From NCBI GenBank assembly GCA_943331005.2, contig CALQJX020000029.1:1-42753 (forward strand): a stretch of 42,753 nt of DNA. The letters run 5' to 3'. Of this stretch, positions 19,067-26,796 are shown one piece after another. The position numbers were made by a program, and so were the translations under genes. Origin of the DNA: Bordetella parapertussis (GTDB taxonomy: Bacteria; Bacteroidota; Bacteroidia; Chitinophagales; Chitinophagaceae). Position 1 is the first letter of the stretch; each line of letters opens with the position of its first letter. The notes beneath the pieces were generated by a model. The model was not told where the DNA came from, searched no databases, and saw only the letters and a list, made by a program, of their open reading frames with translations.

Positions 19067-19233
19067 GAAAAATGATTACATTTCAGCATCACACAGTTGA
19101 CTGCTAAGAAGAGGATATTCGGTCCTTAACCTTGTTCAATACCCTCATTTTCTATCAAAACTATCATTACGGGCAAATGCAGCATATTGAACAGGTTTTA
19201 ATACTTTTACCGTCTAAAGAACAAAACTAAAGC

Positions 19234-20109
19234 ATGAAAGTATTTATATCCGGTGCATCCGGCCTTGTGGGTGGCAATTGCCTGAAACATTTCAGTGAAA
19301 TGGGCTGTGAAGTGGTAGGTTCTTATTTTTCTTACAAGACCGATGATACTGTTTTCTATGACACACTGAACCCAAATTCACCCGAAAACTTTGATGTAGC
19401 AGCCTTTGCTCCTGATGTAATAGTGCATTGCGGCGCATTGACGCATGTAGACTATTGCGAAACACATGTGGAAGAAAGCTACGAAAAAACGGTACAGAGC
19501 ACCATTAACCTGGTAGCACTAGCCAAATCATGCAATGCCCGCATGGTATATATATCTACCGACTACGTTTTTGATGGCGCAGATGGCCCCTACAGAGAAG
19601 ATGCACCCGTGCACCCCATAAGTATATATGCCGAACACAAACTGGAGGCAGAGCAACTGGTGCTGCGCGAAATGAAAGATGCGCTGGTGCTGCGTGTAAC
19701 CAATGTTTATGGCGATGAGGTGCGTGGAAAGAACTTTGTGGCACGTATAGTGGAGCAATGTGTGAATAAACAAAAACTGACACTGAAACTGCCTTACGAT
19801 CAGTATGCATCTCCTGCCAATGCCTGGGATATAGCCCGTGCCATGTATCTGTTGCTGCGCGATAACAAACAAGGCATCTACCACATAGCCAGCACAGACT
19901 ACCTGAACAGGGTGGAACTGGCACTAAGGGTACTGAGCTACTTCCCCGATGCAGCATATGATCTGATACCAATAAGTACTGAAGACATGAAACAACCTGC
20001 TCCAAGACCTTTGCTGGGCGGATTTGTGAAAATGAAATTCAGCAATGAATACCCCGAATTCCTGTTTGGCAACATAGATAGTTATCTGAGAGGGAAGTTC
20101 GGGAAATAA
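19234..20109 (+). CDS. RmlD-like NAD(P)-dependent sugar-nucleotide reductase (SDR superfamily)
   Basis: The 291-residue extended short-chain dehydrogenase has an N-terminal Rossmann motif SGASGLVG (residues 6-13), VIVHCGALTHVDYCE (63-77), typical of dTDP-4-dehydrorhamnose reductase relatives, ISTDYVFDG with a catalytic Ser/Thr, and the catalytic pair Tyr132-Lys136 in YAEHK. It is predicted to be cytosolic and to reduce or epimerise a nucleotide-linked sugar. No other rml or polysaccharide genes accompany it, so the substrate is uncertain and RmlD itself is not proven. The next gene, an asparaginase-like hydrolase, starts 62 bp downstream on the same strand. Confidence 0.85.
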   Translation: MKVFISGASGLVGGNCLKHFSEMGCEVVGSYFSYKTDDTVFYDTLNPNSPENFDVAAFAPDVIVHCGALTHVDYCETHVEESYEKTVQSTINLVALAKSCNARMVYISTDYVFDGADGPYREDAPVHPISIYAEHKLEAEQLVLREMKDALVLRVTNVYGDEVRGKNFVARIVEQCVNKQKLTLKLPYDQYASPANAWDIARAMYLLLRDNKQGIYHIASTDYLNRVELALRVLSYFPDAAYDLIPISTEDMKQPAPRPLLGGFVKMKFSNEYPEFLFGNIDSYLRGKFGK

Positions 20110-20171
20110 TGTACAGCATTAATCAAATCTATCTTCCCTACTCCTTCTACTCATCTGACAAATAAAAGCTA

Positions 20172-21185
20172 ATGGCCAATCGCCGGGATTTTGTAAAACT
20201 GTCTTTGCTCTCATCCGCCGTACTGGTGGCAGGTAAGGCTGCATTTGCACAACAAAAACCACTGAAAGAAAAACACTACGAGCCCGTAAAAGGCAAGCCG
20301 GTTGTTGTTTCTACCTGGGATTTTGGCAAGGAAGCCAACGAGGCCGCATGGACCGTGCTGGACAAAAAAGGGAGAGCCGTAGATGCGGTAGAAACGGGTG
20401 TACGTGTACCGGAAGCAGACCCGGAAAACCAGACAGTAGGTTATGGTGGCCGCCCTGACAGAGATGGCAGGGTGACACTGGATGCCTGTATCATGGATGA
20501 AAATGGTGGCTGCGGCTCTGTGGCATGCATAGAACATATAAAACACCCTATATCGGTGGCGCGTATGGTGATGGAAAAAACACCGCATGTGATGCTGGCA
20601 GGCGATGGTGCGTTACAGTTTGCGCTGGCCAATGGTTTTGAAAAAGAAAATCTGCTCACCGAAAAAAGCGAAAAAGAGTGGAAAGAATGGCTGAAAGAGT
20701 CTAAATATGCTCCACAAAAAAATATAGAGAACATGATGCCCGGCGGCCCCGGTAACCACGATACGATAGGTATGCTGGCAATGGATGCAGCCGGCAATAT
20801 GGGTGGTGCATGCACTACCAGTGGAATGGCCTACAAGATGCACGGTCGTGTTGGCGACTCACCTATTATTGGTGCAGGACTATATGTAGATAATGAAATA
20901 GGTGCCGCAACAAGTACAGGCGTGGGCGAAGAGGTGATACGCATTGTGGGCTCTCATCTGGTGGTAGAGCTGATGCGCATGGGCTACTCGCCCGAGGACG
21001 CCTGCAAAAGAGCGGTGGAACGTATACTGGCCAAACAACCCGGCAACCCAAAGAACATTCAGATAGGTTTTCTGGCATTGAACAAACATGGCGAACATGG
21101 CGCATTTGCATTGCAGGCAGGCTTTACTTATGCAGTAAGGACCGGTAATGTAAATACCATTTACAAGGCAAAATCGCTGATTTAA
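20172..21185 (+). CDS. Glycosylasparaginase (N4-(beta-N-acetylglucosaminyl)-L-asparaginase)
   Basis: A 337-residue Ntn-hydrolase that cleaves the GlcNAc-Asn bond of N-glycopeptides or related beta-aspartyl amides. Residues 1-26 form an export signal with a twin-Arg-like start (NRRDFVKLSLLSSAVLVAG), suggesting Tat or Sec export to the periplasm. The precursor would autocleave before Thr198 in GNHDTIGMLAMD, making alpha and beta chains with Thr198 as N-terminal nucleophile. The motifs GGRPDRDGRVTLDA, ACTTSGMAYKMHGRVGDSP and GAGLYVD are those of the Flavobacterium enzyme family. A strong hairpin follows at 21209-21242. Confidence 0.94.
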   Translation: MANRRDFVKLSLLSSAVLVAGKAAFAQQKPLKEKHYEPVKGKPVVVSTWDFGKEANEAAWTVLDKKGRAVDAVETGVRVPEADPENQTVGYGGRPDRDGRVTLDACIMDENGGCGSVACIEHIKHPISVARMVMEKTPHVMLAGDGALQFALANGFEKENLLTEKSEKEWKEWLKESKYAPQKNIENMMPGGPGNHDTIGMLAMDAAGNMGGACTTSGMAYKMHGRVGDSPIIGAGLYVDNEIGAATSTGVGEEVIRIVGSHLVVELMRMGYSPEDACKRAVERILAKQPGNPKNIQIGFLALNKHGEHGAFALQAGFTYAVRTGNVNTIYKAKSLI

Positions 21186-21208
21186 TTACAGCTATAAAAC
21201 AGTTATAC

Positions 21209-21242
21209 GAACGAAGGGCACCATCCGTGGTGCCCTTCGTTC
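21209..21242. terminator. Strong bidirectional terminator hairpin between convergent genes
   Basis: A perfect 15-bp stem (GAACGAAGGGCACCA with its complement) encloses a TCCG loop, between the converging ends of the glycosylasparaginase and DUF2807 genes. The downstream T-tract is short on both sides, but the position and stem strength suit a shared terminator. Confidence 0.8.
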
Positions 21243-21268
21243 TTGTATAGAATGCTCCTGTTCACAAC

Positions 21269-21979
21269 TTACTGATGCGTTACCTTGCCCGAACCAGAAA
21301 TGCTTGTTGATACAGATGGGTTGCCTCTGTAATAGACATTGCCAGAACCACTGATGAATATATCGAGCCAGTTACCAGCATATAAAGATGTGTTGCCTGA
21401 ACCACTGGTATGCACATTAGCATTCTGCGCAAAAAGATTGAGCATATCCAGATCTCCACTACCGCTGATACGCAGATCTTCGTTCACCACACTGCCTCCA
21501 TTTACCGCAATGCGGCCTGAACCATTTACTGTTGCAGACAGGTCTGTACCCGTAAAAGAAGACATAGATATATAACCGGAGCCATTTACTTTGAGGGTCA
21601 TATTATCTGACCTCACAGGCGCATTTACATACATACTACCCGACCCGTTGACGGATAAACCACTGACAAGTGGCGAAGATATATGAGTCACAATGCGGTT
21701 GTGCTTGCCCGGATAGGCATACTTGCGAAACTGCAGCCTGAGTTGTCCGTTTTCTATAGGAGTCTCAATTTTGTCCAATATGTTTTGCTGCGCATAGATC
21801 TCCACTTTATATTCACTATCCTGTGTGTAATACACATCTCCGTCTATACCTGCATCGATAGATGTAAACCCTTTAATGCTGTATGTTTTGGTGATAGAGG
21901 GGCCGTTGCCTGCTTCTTTGCGGCAAGACTGGAAGGCTACAATTGTTATTGCCGATAATACTACTAAGATCATTTTCAT
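21269..21979 (-). CDS. DUF2807 (head GIN domain) lipoprotein
   Basis: A 236-residue protein with a lipoprotein signal peptide; the lipobox-like AFQSC puts the lipidated Cys at residue 19. The mature part is a DUF2807 'head GIN' beta-helix: repeated NGSG/SGSG turns (VNGSGSM, VNGSGYI, VNGSGRI, ISGSGDL, TSGSGNT, ISGSGNV, ISGSGKV) with a spacing of about 19-22 residues. These proteins are common, multi-copy, cell-surface or periplasmic lipoproteins in Bacteroidota with unknown function; an adhesin role has been suggested from the fold. It is 69 bp downstream of the surface-repeat gene on the same strand. Confidence 0.88.
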   Translation of the reverse strand: MKMILVVLSAITIVAFQSCRKEAGNGPSITKTYSIKGFTSIDAGIDGDVYYTQDSEYKVEIYAQQNILDKIETPIENGQLRLQFRKYAYPGKHNRIVTHISSPLVSGLSVNGSGSMYVNAPVRSDNMTLKVNGSGYISMSSFTGTDLSATVNGSGRIAVNGGSVVNEDLRISGSGDLDMLNLFAQNANVHTSGSGNTSLYAGNWLDIFISGSGNVYYRGNPSVSTSISGSGKVTHQ

Positions 21980-22048
21980 GGTTTTTATTTTTTCTGTTTA
22001 TGATGTTTTTTGTTGCTATTTCAATGACAATTAAGAATGGAATAACCC

Positions 22049-23218
22049 CTATTGTAGCTGGTTATTTTTCTGATCAATAATTCTCTTTACGAAGTTTTTA
22101 CTGTTGAAATGATATTGCAAACCACCTTCCATGCCTATAGACAGATCGTGAGAGAAATTGGCAGAACGATAATCCCAGAGGCTGTAACCTACCCTACCTG
22201 TACCCTGAATATCTGCTGAACCTGTATAATTGACAGACGGTCCCGCAAATACTTCCAGATTGCCAAAACGAAGCGAAGGCATGAACCTGATCCCGGACCT
22301 GTAATCGGTATTGAACCAATGATCTGTAAGTGTGGAAGAATATATTTCGGCATTGAACCGAAATGTGCGTGATACAGGAATATGTGTACCTATACCTGCC
22401 TCAAAAGCATAGGCTCGGTAGCCGTTTGTAAAATTTCCGCCTATGCCCAGTAACCCATACAGGTTTTTGCCACCCGACCTAAAGGTGAGCATAGATGTGC
22501 CTGTCTCATTCATGGTCACACCTATGGCCTGCTCTCCATTACCTATGATGTTGATGATACCGATAGGGTTGTTACTGCTATCGGCTATGTTAATGAAGCC
22601 TGCTATCTGTGTGCCTTTCACCTTACGGGCTATGTTGATGAAACCCGCCACCTGTGCCCCTGTTACCTCATCTGCCACATTCACAAAACCTGCTACCTGC
22701 GTGTTTACATTTCGGGCTATGTTCACAAAGCCACCCAGCTGCGTATTGGCAGTATCTGCCGAATTGAAAAAACCACTTGCCTGAACACCCTGCACCTTGT
22801 GTGTAGCAATGTTTGCAAACCCTGCAGCCTGTATCCCATTCACACTACCTGCTATATTGATGAAACCCGAAAGCTGCGCTCCTGTAACCCATCCACCGGT
22901 AGCATTTACCACACCTGCAGCCTGGCAGCCATTCACACTTCCACCTACCACATTGGCAATACCGGCACCAAGAAAACCTTCTGCACTATCTTTTACCACA
23001 TTGGCCACTCCCGAGGCGCAAAATGCCTCCTCTGACCGGGAAACACCGGCAATGGCATGAACGGAAAAAAGATTGCTATAGTCTGCTGCCCGCACCCCAT
23101 TTGTACTGAGCGGATAAATGAAACCTATGTTTACATTGCTTCTGAGCAATGGCTGGGCCTGCACCTGAATGGCCGCCATTGCAGCCAGTATACCGGTAAT
23201 TACTTTGTTGCGTATCAT
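22049..23218 (-). CDS. Secreted surface-repeat protein with about ten 15-16-residue GFxNIA repeats
   Basis: From the ATG at 23216-23218 (389 residues) the protein starts with MIRNK and a signal peptide ending around AAIQVQAQ; a longer TTG start at 23245 would bury this signal and is less likely. Residues about 60-235 hold about ten short repeats of the form x-Q-[VLI]-A-G-F-x-N-[IV]-A-x-x-V-x-G, resembling the GFxN-type repeats of the LA_2272-like surface-repeat family. The last about 150 residues look like an outer-membrane beta-barrel (alternating aromatic strands, YGLLGIGGNF, FRFNAEIYSS). It is probably outer-membrane located, with the repeats forming a beta-solenoid or plug. Function unknown. 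Confidence 0.75.
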   Translation of the reverse strand: MIRNKVITGILAAMAAIQVQAQPLLRSNVNIGFIYPLSTNGVRAADYSNLFSVHAIAGVSRSEEAFCASGVANVVKDSAEGFLGAGIANVVGGSVNGCQAAGVVNATGGWVTGAQLSGFINIAGSVNGIQAAGFANIATHKVQGVQASGFFNSADTANTQLGGFVNIARNVNTQVAGFVNVADEVTGAQVAGFINIARKVKGTQIAGFINIADSSNNPIGIINIIGNGEQAIGVTMNETGTSMLTFRSGGKNLYGLLGIGGNFTNGYRAYAFEAGIGTHIPVSRTFRFNAEIYSSTLTDHWFNTDYRSGIRFMPSLRFGNLEVFAGPSVNYTGSADIQGTGRVGYSLWDYRSANFSHDLSIGMEGGLQYHFNSKNFVKRIIDQKNNQLQ

Positions 23219-23284
23219 ATTTCTCTTGCTTTGAGAATAGGACAACGAACCAAGGCCTTACCCCTATGAAAGGAGAAAAAATAG

Positions 23285-24247
23285 TTATTTGCCGAGCCAG
23301 CCTAACATGTAAGAAGGATCGAGCTGATAATAGGCATACTTGCTTTTGTATTCTATAACACCATTGTTTACCCAATAGATAGAAGGCACAGAAGGACCTG
23401 CCAAGGCCGTAAAATCTTCGATATTCTGAAACATGACATAGGGCACATGCTCGGCATGAGTCTCGTCGAAGAATTCTTTTTTATGATCGGGGGAACCGGA
23501 AAGCACCATGTAAATAGGCAGATCGGGATGTTTGCGATGAATGATCTGAAGCAGATAAGCTGCCTTGCGACAATGCGGGCAGGTAAGACTCATGAAGGCA
23601 ATAATGTGTTTGCCCTTGCGCAGATCAACAGTAGGAACCGGGTCTTTTTTATAGAGCAGATTGAGGTCTAATGCAGTTGTGAATTTCACAGGGCCTGTAC
23701 CCAGGTTCACCGGGCTCATTACAAAAGGAGTAGAGAAAGCAACCAGACACAATGCCATAACCGCATATTCCTGAAACTTATATGGCTGCACCGGATAAAT
23801 GAACATAAGCACCACAGTAGCCGCTATCATACCCACATTTTTCCATATAGCTGCAAGTGGCGTCATAGCAAGTTTATCTCCAAAACACCCACAGTTGCCG
23901 GTATTGCCCTGCTTCATGATAACGAATAACAGGTAGACTATGAAGACTAGCAGTACTGCAATGATGGCCTTGTACGTGAACTTTATAAGATATATATGTG
24001 CCAGCAGGAACAAACCAAGCATGAATTCGAAAGCGATCATGACCCGGGCAATGATACCTGCAACCATCACACTATTGATACCCAGATCTAGAAAGGTCCA
24101 CTGGAAATTATCGAAGGCATCATCGCTGTATATCTTGCTCCAGGCCGAAAAAAAGAAAGTGGCAGATAGGGCAAGCAACAATATAACGCCAACGATGCGT
24201 TTTATATAGAAAGATGTATCGCGGGAATCTTTTGTGAGGGTATCCAT
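23285..24247 (-). CDS. MauE/DoxX-like membrane domain fused to a thioredoxin-like domain
   Basis: This 320-residue protein has N-terminal transmembrane helices (about residues 17-36, 57-88, 93-112, 137-152 and 160-180). Between them is GNCGCFGD (Cys119, Cys121), the Cys motif of MauE/DoxX-like quinone or disulfide-redox proteins. From about residue 200 a thioredoxin-like domain follows, with redox motif CPHC (Cys223, Cys226) in FMSLTCPHCRKAA and a later cis-Pro motif SVPSIYW. The fusion suggests a membrane device moving electrons between a quinone or a partner and a thioredoxin-fold dithiol on the periplasmic side. Partner proteins are not evident. It lies 66 bp upstream of the surface-repeat gene. 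Confidence 0.85.
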   Translation of the reverse strand: MDTLTKDSRDTSFYIKRIVGVILLLALSATFFFSAWSKIYSDDAFDNFQWTFLDLGINSVMVAGIIARVMIAFEFMLGLFLLAHIYLIKFTYKAIIAVLLVFIVYLLFVIMKQGNTGNCGCFGDKLAMTPLAAIWKNVGMIAATVVLMFIYPVQPYKFQEYAVMALCLVAFSTPFVMSPVNLGTGPVKFTTALDLNLLYKKDPVPTVDLRKGKHIIAFMSLTCPHCRKAAYLLQIIHRKHPDLPIYMVLSGSPDHKKEFFDETHAEHVPYVMFQNIEDFTALAGPSVPSIYWVNNGVIEYKSKYAYYQLDPSYMLGWLGK

Positions 24248-24347
24248 AATATACTATAAAAACAGGGGTAATAGTAGGCTATAAAATGTAAATAATTGCA
24301 AAAATGATGCGCTGTAAAATGGCATAGTGCGATGAACGAAGCAGGAA

Positions 24348-25229
24348 TTATTTTGCAAACACCCTGCCCGCCATTTCCCATGCATTGCCAAAAGCAGCGG
24401 TATCTAAACTGAGCGGAATATTGCGGCTACGACACCAGTCTACAATATTTTCTGTAGCCATATTACCCACCAGTTCATCTTCTGCCATAGGGCATCCACC
24501 TATGCCTTTCAGCGCACTATCATAACTGCGACAACCTGCATTGTAGGCAGCTTCCATTTTCTCCTGCCACTTATCTGCAGTAGAGTGAAAATGTGCACCA
24601 ATGCGCAGATCTGCGAATTCGGGTATCAGACTATTGAAAATGTAACTGATGTTAGCAGGCTCTGCTACTCCTATGGTGTCAGACATGGCTACTGTGCGTA
24701 TGCCCATTTGCGCCAGCTTGCGTACCTGATTAATAGCCACTTCGGCATTGTATGGGTCGCCATACGGATTACCAAAACCCATAGATATATATACAACCAG
24801 CTCCTTGCCGTTCTTCACACAAAGGTTTTGGATCTCCTCCACCTGTACCAAAGACTGTTCTATGGTCTTGTTGGTGTTACGCATCTGGAAGGTCTCTGAA
24901 ATTGACAAAGGGAAACCCAGATAACTGATCTCGCCGAAACGCACTGCATCTTCGGCTCCACGCGTGTTGGCAATAATGGCCAGCAAACGTGTTTTTGTTG
25001 CAGAAAGATCGAGCATAGAGATCACCTCTGCAGTATCTGCGAGCTGCGGTATGGCCTTGGCAGATACAAATGAACCAAAGTCCAGTATATCAAAACCAAC
25101 TTTCAAAAGCTGATTCAGGTATTCGGCCTTTTCTGTGGCAGATATGTGCCTTGCCCATCCCTGCATGGCATCGCGAGGACATTCTGTAAGTATAATATTT
25201 CCGGTTTGGGGCGCTGTATCCTGTAACAT
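24348..25229 (-). CDS. mvaB: Hydroxymethylglutaryl-CoA lyase
   Basis: The 293-residue TIM-barrel enzyme splits HMG-CoA into acetyl-CoA and acetoacetate at the end of leucine degradation. The motifs are ECPRDAMQG (residues 16-24) at the barrel start, the metal ligands in GAHFHSTADKW (His pair), and the signature GIGGCPMAEDELVGN with the catalytic Cys at residue 246. It is predicted to be cytosolic and metal-dependent. The 71-bp leader contains a hairpin (25238-25271) and a -7-like box TATATTTG at 25275-25282. No other leucine-degradation gene is nearby. Confidence 0.93.
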   Translation of the reverse strand: MLQDTAPQTGNIILTECPRDAMQGWARHISATEKAEYLNQLLKVGFDILDFGSFVSAKAIPQLADTAEVISMLDLSATKTRLLAIIANTRGAEDAVRFGEISYLGFPLSISETFQMRNTNKTIEQSLVQVEEIQNLCVKNGKELVVYISMGFGNPYGDPYNAEVAINQVRKLAQMGIRTVAMSDTIGVAEPANISYIFNSLIPEFADLRIGAHFHSTADKWQEKMEAAYNAGCRSYDSALKGIGGCPMAEDELVGNMATENIVDWCRSRNIPLSLDTAAFGNAWEMAGRVFAK

Positions 25230-25237
25230 ATATCTTA

Positions 25238-25271
25238 GCGCTCATTTACCTGGCGAATACCGCCGGAGCGC
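25238..25271 (-). other. Nested inverted repeat between the REC gene end and mvaB
   Basis: GCGCTC (25238-25243) pairs with GAGCGC (25266-25271), and inside it GGCG (25252-25255) pairs with CGCC (25261-25264). It could end transcription from the signalling operon or structure the mvaB leader. There is no T-run, so the role is undecided. Confidence 0.3.
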
Positions 25272-25300
25272 ATGCAAATATAAGATTTAATACAGTGGCG

Positions 25301-25696
25301 CTAACCGAGCAACACTGAAAGGTTGTTGCTGGTGAGTGGCTTATTGAGAAACTGCTTGACCGTCTTGTAATTATGTACCTTGCTCAGATCGGTCTCATTG
25401 ATCGAAGAAGATATGATATAAATTGTATAGTTATCGGTAACACTATCCGGAAGTTTTTCAAATGCCTCCACAAACTCAAAACCATTCATGATAGGCATCT
25501 GAATATCTACCAGTAAAATGGTGTGCGAATGTTCTTCGGGCTGAGAATTACTGATGAGTTCCAGGGCATCCTTGGCTTGTAGGAACGAGCGTATAGACTC
25601 GCATTTACCAGTGTTCCTGATGATCTTCTCGGCGATGAAGCAATCTAGCTTACTATCGTCAATAACCATGAAGTTGAGTTTCTTATTTTGAGCCAT
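25301..25696 (-). CDS. Stand-alone receiver (REC) protein of the ThiF/kinase operon
   Basis: A 131-residue single REC domain with acidic residues in VIDDS (Asp13, Asp14), phospho-acceptor Asp64 in LLVDIQMPIMNG, Ser in YIISSS and Lys in FLNKPLT. No output domain is present. Its ATG (25694-25696) lies 14 bp inside the 3' end of the upstream REC-kinase gene, so the two are translationally coupled. It is the last gene of the five-gene operon and is likely phosphorylated by one or both kinases upstream. How it acts without an output domain cannot be read from the sequence; protein-protein contact or phosphate-sink roles are options. Confidence 0.9.
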   Translation of the reverse strand: MAQNKKLNFMVIDDSKLDCFIAEKIIRNTGKCESIRSFLQAKDALELISNSQPEEHSHTILLVDIQMPIMNGFEFVEAFEKLPDSVTDNYTIYIISSSINETDLSKVHNYKTVKQFLNKPLTSNNLSVLLG

Positions 25697-26789
25697 GTGT
25701 GTTACCTGGAATTATTACTTTAAATGTTGTACCCTCATTCAATGTTGATGAAACATCAATTGTTCCACCCAGTTTATTTAAAGCATCCTTCACATTATAC
25801 AAGCCCAAACCCGAACCGGTCTCCTCGGAGGTAGCCCTGTAGAACATTGTAAAGATATTGTTTATGTAGTCTTCATGTATGCCTATTCCGTTATCTTTTA
25901 CCGTAATTATTACGTTATTGTCTTTCACCTCAATATTTACATCCACAAATTTACCACTTGCTATCTTCTTTTGATAGTTGAATGCATTTGATAACAAATT
26001 ATTCAATATCATCTTGATAGAAATCTCGTCTGAATAGAAAGTATCGTTCTGGGTCACATTACAGGTGAAGTTCACATTGCTATTGAGCCCAGTTATTCTG
26101 AATATCGCAGCTATGTCCGACATCAACTTATTGAAATCAATATCAGTAAACTGCAGCAATCCTCTTTTCAGCTTGTAGTACTCATGGGTGTTTTTGATGT
26201 ATTCATCAAGTTTGCGCACCGCTTCAGCCATCATTTCCAGTAGCTGCCTCAGTTCATTAATGTCATCCATCTCCTTGGCAAGTTCCAGTGCACCAATCAC
26301 ACTCAGCAATGGACCACGTACATCGTGCGTAATGCTGTATGCAAATTTACCCAACTCGTCATATGCCGACTGAAGTTCCTTGTTCTTAGAAAGCAACATG
26401 GAATTAGTGAGGTAAAACTTATTAGCCTCCTCAATTGCCGAACGGATATCGTGATCGGTCCATGGTTTTTTGATGTATCGGAATATATGCCCCCTGTTCA
26501 CCGAATCTATTACAGACTCTATATCGGTATAACCGGTAATGAGCATACGGACTGGTTCGGGATATTTCTCCCTCATTTCCTCAAAAAACTGAACACCTGT
26601 TTTGTCAGGCATTCGCTGGTCGCAAAGCACTATACTGATATCGCTGTGATCCCTCAGGAAGTCGTAAGCAATACTAGTATTAGCCGCGATGTAAACAGTA
26701 TATTCGAATCTGAAGGTGGCCTTGAAACCATTAAGATTATTCTGTTCATCATCTATATAAAGTACTTTTATTTTTTCACCTGTCTTCAA
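25683..26789 (-). CDS. REC-histidine kinase hybrid (receiver at N-terminus)
   Basis: The 368-residue soluble protein starts with a REC domain (1-125; Asp57 in VLCDQRMPDKTG, Lys108 in IKKPW, resembling receivers of RpfG-like regulators). Next come a short helix and a HisKA-like dimerisation domain with phospho-His155 in YSITHDVRGPLLS. The C-terminal HATPase domain carries an N box (NLLSNAFNY), DNGIGI and GSGLGLYNV. The start is a TTG at 26789; no ATG exists between it and the upstream kinase stop 7 bp away. No membrane segment is present. The order REC then kinase suggests that phosphate arriving at Asp57 from the membrane kinase tunes this kinase. The receiver is closely similar to the divergent protein at 32027-32491. 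Confidence 0.92.
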   Translation of the reverse strand: MKTGEKIKVLYIDDEQNNLNGFKATFRFEYTVYIAANTSIAYDFLRDHSDISIVLCDQRMPDKTGVQFFEEMREKYPEPVRMLITGYTDIESVIDSVNRGHIFRYIKKPWTDHDIRSAIEEANKFYLTNSMLLSKNKELQSAYDELGKFAYSITHDVRGPLLSVIGALELAKEMDDINELRQLLEMMAEAVRKLDEYIKNTHEYYKLKRGLLQFTDIDFNKLMSDIAAIFRITGLNSNVNFTCNVTQNDTFYSDEISIKMILNNLLSNAFNYQKKIASGKFVDVNIEVKDNNVIITVKDNGIGIHEDYINNIFTMFYRATSEETGSGLGLYNVKDALNKLGGTIDVSSTLNEGTTFKVIIPGNTHGSK

Positions 26790-26796
26790 CGTATGT

